A stretch of 64,000 nucleotides of DNA from Calocera cornea HHB12733 (lineage: Eukaryota; Basidiomycota; Dacrymycetes; Dacrymycetales; Dacrymycetaceae), in contig KV423916.1 of assembly GCA_001632435.1 (NCBI GenBank), positions 1-64,000 of the forward strand. The letters run 5' to 3'. Shown here piece after piece: positions 10,016-21,092 of this stretch. A program made the position numbers and the translations under genes. The notes under the pieces were generated by a model. It was not told where the DNA came from and ran no database searches. It saw only the letters and a list, made by a program, of their open reading frames with translations. The number at the start of each line of letters is the position of its first letter. Within the stretch, counting starts at the first letter, position 1.

Positions 10016-13000
10016 ATGCCCAATCTGGACAACCGCAATGACCTACAGAACAATACGCAAGTTGCAGGCCACGTCCGACAACCTATTCTCCCACGGTATG
10101 CACCAGTCTACCTAGTGATCGCTTGCGATCTGCTAACGAGTGGCCACTAGTGAACCAACCACCCTCGAATCGCTCACCTCCGCCTTATCCTCCCTCTCCA
10201 CCCGCGTCCGTCCAGGCGCATCCACGAGCGCAGCCGGCGGGCCGCCTCGCCATGGTCAGAGGCGCACGTCGATCCACGCCCCTGAACTGAGCAGCGTCGC
10301 CTTCCCCACCTCGCCCGTATCACCCTACTCCCCGCTGGAAGAGCAGTTCGCGCCCCAGGCCCATCGGGAGTACTTCACGCGTGCAAGGGAGCGCGAGCGG
10401 GAGTCCATCGGGTCGGTCGGCGAGATGGGAGGAGTAGTGGACGATATACTGAGTGGGAGGGAGGAGATCATCTGGTCGGGCTTTGATAGCCTCCAGCTGG
10501 AGCGCCGGGCCAAGCCGACCAAGGTGCTTATGATCGTCTATGCGTCGGGGTTCCAGATGTGGGACATCACCGATCCCGACAATGCGCTCGAGATGCTCAA
10601 CCTGCGGGAGAAGGCATTCCTGGGCTTGGAGAGCGCAACGGTATTGCCCACCCCGTTCCCCACGCAGGACATACCCGACGACATGTACAACGTCCGCCCA
10701 CTCCTAGCGCTGGTGAGAGGCGGTCAAGCCACCATTGGAGGAGCGGCGAAGCTGGAACTCGTCCTGTATTCTCTTCGCACGCACGAGATTGTCAAGGCGA
10801 TTCCATTCGGTCGCCGAGGCGTCCCGGCCAAAGCCACGCTGGCTTGCAGCGACAGATACGTCGTGGTGGTAAGCAGTTCCATGCGTGTTGGGATATGCCT
10901 CTGATGTATCTCACAGAGCACCAGCCAACCTCCAGCTTTGCATGTTCTATCGGCATATACGCTCTCTCCTATCTCGGCTCCTATCAGCGACGTGGCTCTG
11001 CATACAGGCACTCAACTGCCTGTCTTTGCGCTCGGCACCCGACTGCTTGCATATGCTACCACCCGCACCCTGGAGTCGGGCCAGACGGGTATCATCACCC
11101 GCGAGAGCCAGGGCGAGGAAGTCATCATCGCTCCTTCCGCAACGTCCACGGTCATGGAGATTGGAAAGGCGGCGCAGAAGGTCGGCGGTGGCGTGCTGAG
11201 CGGCGTCAAGACTCTCGGTGGCATGGGCTATGCCTACTTCAGCGGACGTGGACAGGATGCGACGAAGCCTGAGGAATCTGGATACAAGCCGTATTCGAGG
11301 TCCGCACCTCAGCCATCGACCTTCCTGGGGAATGTGTCGTCGCTCTCGGGCTTATCATCGTTGCATCCCACCCTCGACGAATTCCGGCCATCCGGCAAGA
11401 TAGCGGAGACCGGGTATATCTCTGTCGTCGACCTGGATTCCCACATGCCAGGCGACTTCCGCCAAGTCGCTCACTTCCGACCCTCCGCCAGATCTGTCGC
11501 TCTTCTGTCCTGGAACGCGACGTCGAGCTTGCTATTCGTCGCGGGCACAGACGGACGCGTATTCAACATCTACGAAATGCGCAACAAGTCTCGACTGGCT
11601 TCTACTATACCTATTCCAGCTGGCGTCGAGGAAGGCCTGCCCCACGTGTGGCATAGATATGAGCTAAGGAGGGGCTCGACGCCTGCCACCGTCGTTCGGG
11701 CCGTCTGGAGCGCTGATGGAAGGTGGCTGGCTGTGGGAACGCAGCGGCGAACCGTCCATCTCTATGCGCTTAGTCCTTATACCGGCCTGCCGTCTGTCGA
11801 TACCCATGGGAGCGCGAAGATCCGCAACCCCGCATCTTTCGTGAGTCTCTCACTGAGCAGCCGATCGATCGATGAATCTGACCAGTTGACGCAGCAACCG
11901 CTCTCTTGTACACTGCATCCACTTGTCAGGTTTCATTTCTCTCGTGCGGCCGACTCGACCGCCGCTTCTGGAACGGATAATCAAGCATCCGCCATGGCAT
12001 CGGCTCTTCCTCCAAGTGGAACTCGTGCCCTAGCCGGCCCTCAACTGGCCTTCACGTTCTTGCCACGTCATTCCAGCCTTTCATCAAGGCTTATACCCCA
12101 TCCCCAATCTTCATCGACAACATCGCCGTTTGCTGCGGCCTCGCCCAACACACGCTCCCCTCAATTGCAGCCCGTCCGAGCGCCGCCGACTCTGCGGCGG
12201 CCCTCGTCTTCCTCGTCCTTCTCCGGCAATGTGCACGACTTCATTCTGTCGTACTTCCAAGACATGCTGGTCTTCAACCCCTCCGATGGAATGATGTCCC
12301 TGCAACGCTGCCTGCTGTCGCAGTCGTCGCAGTCCATCCCTGCATTCGAACCCGGCACTCCGTCGAGCGGCAGCACCCCTCTGAATGGGCGAACTCCCTC
12401 CAGTTCTTTCTCGTCTCAGCGCATTCCAAACCTTGGCGCGCTGATATCCAACTCTGCTAGCACCCGTACCATGGACAATTTGCTGGCAAATGGCACCACC
12501 GTTGCGAGCTGGAATCTCGAACGGGATGTTACCTGGCCGGAAGTCAAGCAGGTCGTACACAAGTCTGGAGCCAGGTATTCCGTCGGACAGCTGGGACGAA
12601 CTGCGACGCGGAATGGGTAAGCTCGCTTCCCTCATCATATGGGAAAATTGTGCTGACTTCATACATAGATGGCTGGCCAATGCGGAGATCGAGACCTGTT
12701 CCCAATCCAGCCATATACTGCCCCGATCTATCTATCAAGCCCATCAGTTTGACTTCTTCGCTTTGCCCTCTGACTACAAGACCAAGGTCCGGAACTATGA
12801 GCTTAATATGCCGGCCGACAAGATAGAAGTAAGGCAACAAATCGAAATCCGCCCGATGCAACGCCGCCTCAGCATGTCGTCCATTGGTGGGCCTGATGAA
12901 ACGGCGATAGCCAGCTCGTTTGACGAGCCGATCGCGTCGGCCATGCACACCGTACTTGATGCACAGACTTCCATCCCCGTGATTCCTGCGTATCCCAACG

Positions 13001-13431
13001 CTGCGTCCCCTCGGTCTGCTCACCTCTGGCTGGACGCAGCGCCGGTTCGTAACGTTGCGAGCAGCCTACAGGAAGGTCTGCATGGAGGTTTAGGGATCCT
13101 GAAGAAGGAAATCACTCGGGTCCGAACCCAGAAGCGTCGCCCTCTTTCCGATCAATTCGATCGCTCGCTGCAATTCGACGATAATGACACCATTTTCGAG
13201 ACTGGTCACAATGGAGAGGAGGAAATTCAAAGGGAGGAAGATGAATGGGAGAGGGACGAAGACTCTGACTATAGACGCGCTCAGGAGAACGACCGATTCG
13301 ACGATCTCATCGTTGGGGTCATGGATGAAGAGGAAGAAGAGCGCAAGGCGATGGCGGCCCGCTTGCAGCAGCAGCCGCCTAGCAAGCCAAAGCCGAGTCG
13401 TCGCAACGGCCGGCACGGTAGGGCTAAGTAA
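10016..13431 (+). CDS. BCAS3 domain / WD40-like beta-propeller protein
   Basis: Large beta-propeller protein of the BCAS3/PROPPIN-like group; human BCAS3 associates with forming autophagosomes. Three short introns (at about 10096, 10869 and 12618) give about 1,090 residues from the ATG at 10016. Propeller segments include VLMIVYASGFQMWDI, LELVLYSLRTHEIVKAIPF, YISVVDLDSH, ALLSWNATSSLLFVAGTDGR with VFNIYEMR, and VRAVWSADGRWLAVGTQRRTVHLYAL, which precedes the BCAS3 region (PLSCTLHPLVRFHF). A long Ser/Pro-rich linker (about 12000-12480) carries low-complexity sequence. The C-terminal domain (KVRNYELNMPADKIEVRQQIEIRPMQRR) ends in an acidic-then-basic tail (DEEEEERKA, SRRNGRHGRAK). The first exon is chosen because only the ATG at 10016 splices in phase. 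A role in autophagy is inferred from animal relatives. Confidence 0.8.
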
Positions 13432-13673
13432 TTGAGGATATGCATGACGATCAAGAATCAGTGTGCATGCTCACACAATGTCTCGGTGTATTATACCAAG
13501 GTTTGACCTTGGACGATGACGTTCATGTACTTACTAAGAAATATAGCCACGACTCATAGACAAAGAAATCAAGCAGTGTACTGTAGCATTATCCGGACGT
13601 TCAATGGAATAGGTTGTGGGAGTGCTCGTCGGGCGGATACCTACAATAACAACTTCAAGAAAACGCGCTGCAC

Positions 13674-15623
13674 TTAAGGCTGCCCTGCGTCGACAGAGTG
13701 TGAAGAGGCATCCTCGAGATGGTGGCTGACGGCTTTCTCCACAATTGCATCAACCGCTTCCGGGTTTTCCAGGCGGTGTTCTCCTCTGTAGGCCTCCACA
13801 TGATCCACCTCCCCGAATATCTTGTCCATGTGTTCGAGACTGATTCCCTTGGTCTCCGGCCAGAAGAACAATACTGTAGGTCTGTTGAGGAAAACGGACG
13901 AAACAGCAGAAGAGGATCAAGACGTACCCATCAAGAAGCCCAGGAGGTTGATAGCAACCAGAATCCAGTATGCATTATGCCCGATATTATCAAACATGAC
14001 TGGCCATGCCTGGTTGATCCAAAGCGTGGTTGTTTGCTGGGCAGCTTGCGACATGTTTACGCCCTTGTCGCGCAGATGGGTGGGGAAAATCTCGCTTGCG
14101 TAGATCCAGGCCGTTGGACCAAGCGCGCCGCTGTACGCCTGGGTAGGAGTTCAGCAATCATCAATTTCGGCCTTTTTTTAACCTACCATCTCGATGACGA
14201 AGATGAAGATTACTTGAACGATGGAGGCCGCCCGATTTGGGTTCGTATCTGCCGGGAAGCCGTCTGACAAGGCAGCGATGATCACATAGCTGAGAACCTG
14301 CACTCAGATCGTCGTCGTCAGCAACGTTCTCCTGAAGGCTTACTCTCACTAACCATCAAAGCCGATCCAGCGAGCAGGGTGATCCTGCGACCCCACTTGT
14401 CCACGCCGCCGGTGGTGATCAAGGTGGCACTGCAAGAATGAGCCTATCGTCATCGTCGATAGCAGTTCACTCACAGAAGACACAGCACTCCGGAGACAAC
14501 GTTCAGCAAAAGCGACATCGTGCCTGAGGAGAAGCCAAGACTCTCGAAAATCAGAACACCGTAGATCATGAGAGCGCCCACGCCGGAGATTTGACCAAGG
14601 GCCATCGTGGCCATACCGTAAGCGAGTCGCCTCCAGACAGCATATTGTGATAAGAACGCCCACCAGGATAGCTCGCCCTGGTGCTCAAGTCGATATTGAC
14701 GGGCTACAACCATGTCCACGTACTCGTCCCGAACGGTAGGATGATCCTCAGGAAGCAATCGAAGTTTTGCGAGCTCGCGCAAAGCCCGCTCTGGCTTCTC
14801 GGGATGCCGCTCCAAGAGCCATCGAGGACTTTCCGGGATGGTGAACGACGCGGCAATCAGGACGACACCGGGTACACATTGCAGGGCCGTTGCAGTCCTC
14901 CAGGAGTTCTCCCCTGCGATGTTGACGGTGCCGAGTCCGACACAGTAAGAGATCAGAACGCCGATCTGGTAGGAGAGCTGAACGAAGGAAACGACGCGAC
15001 CTCGGATTTCAGGAGGCGAGACCTCAGCTTGATAGGCAGCGAGGCTTGTGCCGATGCTGACACGGGATATTCATAAATGTGGCCCGGAATAGCGAGAGGA
15101 AAACCTTACATGGCAGTGCCGATCCCAGAAATGATGCGTCCAACGACGATCATAGCAAAAGCGACTGCTCCGGCTTGCAAGGCGACGCCGACCAGAAGGA
15201 TGACTGTTCCCAGTGCGAAAGCACCGCGGCGTCCAGTGTACCAGATGAACCACCATGCGACAAACAGATTGCCGATGACATTACCCAGATTGACTAGCTA
15301 ACATTGAGTATAGTTCAGAACACGCGCCTGAGAGTGTCTCTCACTCATTGAAGATACGACACCGAGGCGAGCGCCAGCCACTCCAAAGTAGTCGATAAAT
15401 CTCTGGTCGGAAAGAATGATGGAATAGATTCCTCCATCGAAACCTTGGAAGCTGTGGGCCTCTTCAGCACCTGGGCTATGTTGGCCAACAACCTGACTCA
15501 CATGTTGGCAATCGAGGCAACACCGCAGACCCAGTAGATGTACCAGGTTGCCTTTGTCTGTCCCAGGAAAGTCTTCTGGGGCGCTGTCGAGTACTCGGCC
15601 TTCTTGGGGCTGTAAGTAGACAT
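13674..15623 (-). CDS. MFS sugar transporter (sugar porter family)
   Basis: A 12-helix plasma-membrane sugar:H+ symporter or facilitator of the major facilitator superfamily. It starts MSTYSPKKAEYST at 15623 and ends near residue 530 at 13674. Family signatures are PESPRWLLE followed by a charged central loop (RHPEKPERALRELAKLRLLPEDHP), GQISGVGALMIYG in TM7, and PETKGISLEHMDKIFG after TM12, the classic PETKG sugar-porter motif. Seven or more short introns interrupt the helices. The acidic C-terminal tail is predicted cytoplasmic. Substrate specificity (hexose, disaccharide or polyol) cannot be read from the sequence. It converges on the BCAS3-like gene with about 240 bp between stops. A TATA box lies 60 bp upstream of the ATG. 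Confidence 0.87.
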
Positions 15624-15683
15624 GGTGACAATGGATGGAAGGGGAACGCTGCCTGACTTCGATGGTCATGTTCACGCCCTAGC

Positions 15684-15689
15684 TTTATA
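15684..15689 (-). promoter_or_regulatory. TATA box of the sugar transporter
   Basis: GTATAAAG on the minus strand, about 61 bases upstream of the ATG at 15623, a good distance for a fungal core promoter. Confidence 0.5.
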
Positions 15690-16552
15690 CCGAGCTCATC
15701 CATCCCTCCTGGCACGCGAAGGAATCCTTTCGAGAGCTTGTTAGCCGAGGTTGGCTCGACAGCTCCTTGGTGCGGAGTCGGGACAGACATTGAATGGCAC
15801 CGAACCCCCCAAGCGACCGACCTTGACGCTAGCCGAGCGCGTTTGGTAACAAGCAGCGGGCAGAACAGAACATCCCGACCTCAAGCCATTTTGACATATC
15901 AATGTCAAATGTCCGAAACTCCGACAGCGCTTCGTCATTTGATTTCAGCCAGGAGTGCGCCTAAGGTCGGAACAGCCTGCACAGAGTCGCATTCAACGGT
16001 CCAAGGAATGCGTTGCCCCGCATTACCCCGGATTCCGGGGTGTTCCATAGTCTGTCGGTTAGCGATCGGTCGGAGCGAACATGTCCCGAAGCGCGAGGGG
16101 ATAGGATCAGGCAGCATTAAGAAGCGGTACTTGTCCAGAGTTCCCGCGAGCACGTATACAATGCGGATGCGGGGAATCCGGGGTATTCAGGCGTTGTTCG
16201 ACATCAGGATGTCGAGGGTTGGAGGTTGCACGCTGTAGCGGTCGCCGGCGGCAGGTCAGGTGCACAAGGAAGCGCGGGAACAGTTGGACGTTGGAACGGA
16301 TGATCCTGTGGTACAGTACTGTACTTCCTCGGCCCCACGACGCCAGACCCGTGACGGAAAGCCGCCGGATCAAGCATGAGGTTGGCTTCTCGACCGAGCG
16401 GCGCTGATTCAAGACCTGGGATGATGGTACCAACTTGTCTCACATTTATCCTGCAGCTTTGGACGACGCCAAACGCCGGATTTTACATACCAACAACGCC
16501 AAGCCACCTCAATTCACTTCACTTCACTTCACTTCATTCATGCCATACGAGC
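15690..16552. other. Intergenic, contains GTACAGTACTGTAC palindrome and TTCAC repeats
   Basis: No gene seen. A perfect 14-bp palindrome (GTACAGTACTGTAC) is at 16311-16324. A short (TTCAC)n array (four full copies plus a partial one, 16513-16536) abuts the 3' end of the aminopeptidase gene. Confidence 0.6.
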
Positions 16553-18622
16553 CTACTTCCTGTCCACGGCGAGACGCCTCGCGAACTCGATGAACGACCT
16601 GCCGCGCACGTGTCAGGAGACGCTGGCACAGCGCGCCAAGAAAGGAACTAATGCCGGGGACGCACCTGGTCGCACGGCCCGTCATGCCCTTGTTCTGGTA
16701 GGGGCCGGGGCGGGTTGCCTCCATCACGCCTGGGGACGGTTGTCAGGGACTATGCGGGGTAAGGACGGGAGGGGAGGGGAGACGGGCCGTACCGGCAATG
16801 TCGACGTGTGCCCAGCGGGTGCGGGGCTCGCTGCCCTCCTCGGCCTCGACGCCGTCGACGAAAGCCTGTGGGAAAGCGAGAGCCAGTAAGCATCCGCCTC
16901 GTTACATTGCTGCCGGCCGCGCACCTTGAGGAACATGGCCGCTGTGCACGCGCCGGCCGGGCGGCCGCCAGTCTGGTAGCGGATCGGCTGATGAGCTCGC
17001 TGGATCGGACTAGGAACAGGGACAGCGTACGTTCTGCAGGTCGGCGTTGCTCTGGCTGATCTGGGGCATGTAGTCGTCGTCGAGCGGCATGCGCCAGAAG
17101 CGGTCGTGCTCCTCTTGGCCGCCGACCTGGAGCTCGCTCCAGAGGGAGTCGGAGTTCTGCGACAGAAAACATGCGAATGAGTCAGAATGAGGCCGGGTAG
17201 CGGGTGGGAAGAAGTGGCGCACGGTGAAGACACCCGCGAAGGCCTCGCCAAGCGCGATCTGCATGGCCCTGCTACGGTGTGAGCGGGCTGCGTGCTCGTG
17301 TGCATAGGCGAGGACTCACCCCGTGAGCGTGGCCGCGTCGATGACGGTGTGCGGCTTGTACTCGGAGGTGACGTAGTAGAGCGCGTCTGCGGGGAATCAG
17401 CAGTGTGCATATATGGATACCGTGAGAAGTGCGCACCGGAGAGGACCAGGCGGCCCTCGGCATCCGTGTTGTCCACCTCGACCGTCTTGCCGTTCATCGC
17501 GTACACGCTGCTGCCGTGTGAGCTGCCTGTGCCACCGCCGTTGCGAAGCACACGAAGGAAGGAAGGAGGTGGCTCACATGTCGCCCGGCTTGGTCGCCTT
17601 CCCGCTCGGCAGGTTCTCCGTGAGCGGCGCGACGGCGATGAGGTTGATGGGCAGCTTGAGCTTGGCCACGGCGAGCGCGGCGCTCATGAGCGTGGCCGCG
17701 CCGCCCATGTCGCCGCGCATGAGCTTCATGCCCGGCCCGGGCTTGAGGGAGATCCCGCCCGAGTCGAAGGTGATGCCCTTGCCGACAAAGGCGAGGGGCT
17801 GGGCGCCCTTCGGCCCGCCGTTGTAGTGCACCTCGAGGAACTTTGCGGGCTCCTCAGTGCCCCGCGTCACGGAGAGGAAGGTGCGCATGCCCTTGGCCTC
17901 GGCCCACGCCTCGTCGTGCACGGCGACGCTGACGTTCGGCACGCCGGCGAACTCCTTCTCCAGGCGCGCGCAGAACGCAGAGGGCGTCATGATGTTTGCG
18001 GGGAGCTCCATGAGCTCGCGCGCGAGGTTCTGCGCGTACGCGTAGATCTTGCCCGTCTCCCAGTCGAGTGGACCTGCCCCGGGGGCGGCGGACTGCCCGT
18101 CAATCAGCGGGACGATCTCGACGTGCTGGAGGGCCTCTTTCTCCGTCTTGAGCGCGTCGAAGTTGAACACGCTGAGGTAGGCGCCGACGGCTGCTGCGCG
18201 TTAGCGAGGCGCACCCCCTGACGCAGGAGGAGCTCACCAGCCGCATGCGCATACGCGTTGCCGACGACGACGCCGACCCTGTCCTCGCCCGCGTCCTTGA
18301 GCGCCCTCGTCCCCTTTGCGACGGCGGCCCTGACGGCCTCCTGCTTTGGGCTGTCACCCTTTCCGACACAAACGGCGGCGACGGTTGTGCCCTTTCCGTC
18401 GAGGTTGTAGAATATGCGTGTCTCGCCGTGCTTGTACTTTGGCTTTGAGGCTGCGAAGGCTGTGTGTGCTGCTGCGGAGAGGGGTGAGGGAGCGAGTGCC
18501 GCTGTTTGGAGGAGGGGGATGACGAGTGCCGGTGGGAGGGACATTGTGCGTGCTTGGACGAGGAAGGTGCGTGTGGTGGTGGTGGATGGACGAGCAAGAC
18601 GGAGGAGGGCGAACATGCACAC
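16553..18622 (-). CDS. Leucine aminopeptidase, peptidase family M17
   Basis: Di-metal cytosol or organelle aminopeptidase that removes N-terminal residues from peptides. The M17 catalytic core is complete: FVGKGITFDSGGISLKPG and MKLMRGDMGGAAT (metal and Lys ligands), the signature NTDAEGRLVLSG, DAATLTGAMQIALGEAFAGVFT, PQISQSNADLQN and the C-terminal GPYQNKGMTGRATR. About seven introns split the catalytic domain, several within 30-40 codons of each other. The stop is at 16553 (EFARRLAVDRK). Two in-frame starts exist: a long form from 18622 with an Arg/Ser/Thr-rich leader that resembles a mitochondrial presequence, and MSLPPALVIP about 78 bases further in. Dual localisation is therefore possible. 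It is divergent from eIF2-alpha across about 310 bp. Confidence 0.9.
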
Positions 18623-18932
18623 CGGCGTGTGTGGCGGCGATAGCAGGTATGTATAACCCTCGATGGAGGGCGGTCACCGGGGAGGGGAGGGTCACCACCG
18701 GGATCACACCCCACACATGCTGCACACCCCGAATTAGGCGCGGGTTTGGAATGCGGTGGCGGGGCCTAGTTACAGGGAGCGGAGGAAGATTTTGGCACGA
18801 CGCGAGTCAGTCGTGTGCGCCCATTCAATAATATCGGTTGGGCTACATTACTTGTAACACTCAACAAAGACTTGGACGGTCCATTCTGCTGCTGGAACAC
18901 TTCCTGCTTTTCTCTCTTGATACACTCCCAAA

Positions 18933-20076
18933 ATGCGGTACTACCGACCAAAGTACCCCGGTACGCTTCTCCCCCTTCCCCTCCCCTCATCCGGCAGCGC
19001 TCACCCCTCCTAACCCCTGCAGAGGTGGACGACCTGGTGATGGTGCAGGTGCGCTCGATCGCCGAGATGGGCGCGTACGTCAACCTGCTCGAGTACGACA
19101 ACATCGAGGGGATGATCCTGCTGTCCGAGCTGAGCAGGCGGCGCATCCGCTCCATCCAGAAGCTCATCCGCGTCGGGAGGAACGAGGTCGTCGTCGTCCT
19201 CCGCGTCGATAAGGAGAAGGGTGCGCCTTGCCCCCTGGTGTTCCCACCCTGCCGTCTGCTCACCACTGACCTCGCACCGTGCTGTCTGCCTGTGAACAGG
19301 CTACATCGACCTCTCGAAACGCCGCGTCTCGGCCGAGGACGTGCTCAAGTGCGAGGAGCGGTACAACAAGTCCAAGACGGTGCACAGCATCATGCGCAAC
19401 GTCGGCGAGAAACTGCATGTCGACCTCGAGGTGCTGTACGACCAGATCGTGTGGCCGCTGGGCGACAAGTATGGACATCCGTACGACGCGTTCAAGCTGG
19501 CTGTTACGTGCGTCTCTTTCCCCTCTGCCGCCCGGCCTGTCCGCCGCTCCCACCGCCCCTCCATACCATACGCTTGTTCCGTGGGCTCGCTGCTGACCCA
19601 CCCACAGGGAAGGCGACACTGTGTTCGAGGGAATCACCGCGCCGCCCTCGACGATCGCGGAAGTGCGTGCGAACATTGGGCGGCGGCTGACGCCGCAGCC
19701 CGTCAAGATCCGCGCGGACATCGAGGTGACGTGCTTCGGCTACGACGGGATCGACGCTATCAAGACTGCGCTCAAGGCCGGCGAGGCCCTCTCAACCCCC
19801 GAGATCCCGATCAAGGTCAAGCTCGTCGCGCCGCCGCTGTACGTGCTCCTCACGAACAGCACGGACAAGCAGGGCGGGGTCGACGCGCTCGAGCGCGCAA
19901 TAGACGTTATCGGCACCGTCATCACGCGCGAGAAGGGCGAGATAAGCATAAAGATGAAGCCGAAGGCCGTGTCAGAGAGCGAGGATATGGAGCTCGCGGC
20001 GCTCATGGCCAAGGTCGGGCAGGAGAATGCCGAGGTCAGCGGGGACGAGGAGGAGGAGTCCGGTGGGGAGGCGTAG
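18933..20076 (+). CDS. SUI2: Translation initiation factor eIF2 subunit alpha
   Basis: Alpha subunit of eIF2, which with GTP and Met-tRNAi forms the ternary complex; its phosphorylation shuts down general translation. A nine-codon first exon (MRYYRPKYP) is spliced to [10 protein letters not shown], the S1 domain. [15 protein letters not shown] contains the regulatory serine (Ser51 of human and yeast) in a fully conserved context, so control by Gcn2-type kinases should work. The helical middle ([20 protein letters not shown]) and C-terminal alpha/beta domain ([20 protein letters not shown]) follow. The acidic tail ends [10 protein letters not shown]. Three introns give about 310 residues, the normal length. 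The GC-rich third codon positions fit a highly expressed gene. Confidence 0.95.
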
Positions 20077-21092
20077 GCGCCTGCGAGGGCCGGGGAGGGA
20101 GGTGCCTGTGTAGAGTCGGAATTCATGACGTTCATGTATGCTTATACCGCGTCTTGCGCTGCATAAAGCAGCGCAAGACACCGAACGGCAACTTCGGGCG
20201 GAGCCGAGCCGAGCTGGGGCTTTGTCGCCCGAGTGACATGTGGACGAGAACAACTGGGACTGGAGCGCACTGAGACGTCCATCCGGGTCTTGTTACAAGC
20301 TGTCATGGAGCACACGACGGAAACTCGCTCGGGCACACTACTAACAGCAGCAGTAGTCTCTAATGACGTTCCCTGTGCGCCAATAAGCGCGCAGATCCGC
20401 CGCATGGCCGGACCCAATCGTGTCCTCCAATCCCTCGGCCCACCGGGGCCACCGGGGCCAATCGCCCAGTCCCGTGACGCCGCTCTGCCCATGCAGCACG
20501 GGAGTCGATGATTGGGGAATACTACTAGTGTATGACTGTGCGACAAGAGGGTATGTGTGTCAATCACAATACAGTATCGGGCCAACGAGCCGCTTCCTGG
20601 GTGGCACAGCAGAGTCGGCCAGAGTGGTGTACTTCTGGGGGAGCGAGTTGAGTAGTGTGTCACGGTAAGAGCCTGGCGCGTGCCCCGTGGATAGTTCCCG
20701 CCATTATTAGCAAACCCTAATTCGGGGCCCTCCCGGCTCGCACGCCCTGCCCTAGGCCTGTCCACCCTCACCCTCACCCTCACCCTCACCCGCACCCTCG
20801 ACCCCGAAGTGCCGCGTTCGCCACTACCCCTTTCGCTCGTCCCACCTCCTCTCCTCATCGCCTCGCCTCACCTCACCTCACCTCACCTCCTTACCGCTCG
20901 CCCCTCCCCCTCCCTCCCCCCCTCTTCCTCTTCTGCCCACCCCTCTCTTGCATCCCGGCATCGCACATCCTATCACACTTGGGTCCACCACGCATATCCA
21001 TCCATACCCACTCACCTCCTCCCACCCCCACTCCCACTCCACTCCCACACTCACCCACCGCCCTCGCCATCCACACACACCCCGAGCAGAGC
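20077..21092. other. Intergenic with C-rich tandem repeats
   Basis: 3' flank of eIF2-alpha and a pyrimidine-rich promoter for the CCCH gene. ACCCTC is repeated about six times at 20764-20799 (one copy is ACCCGC), and CCTCA is repeated four to five times at 20866-20889. No gene found. Confidence 0.6.
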
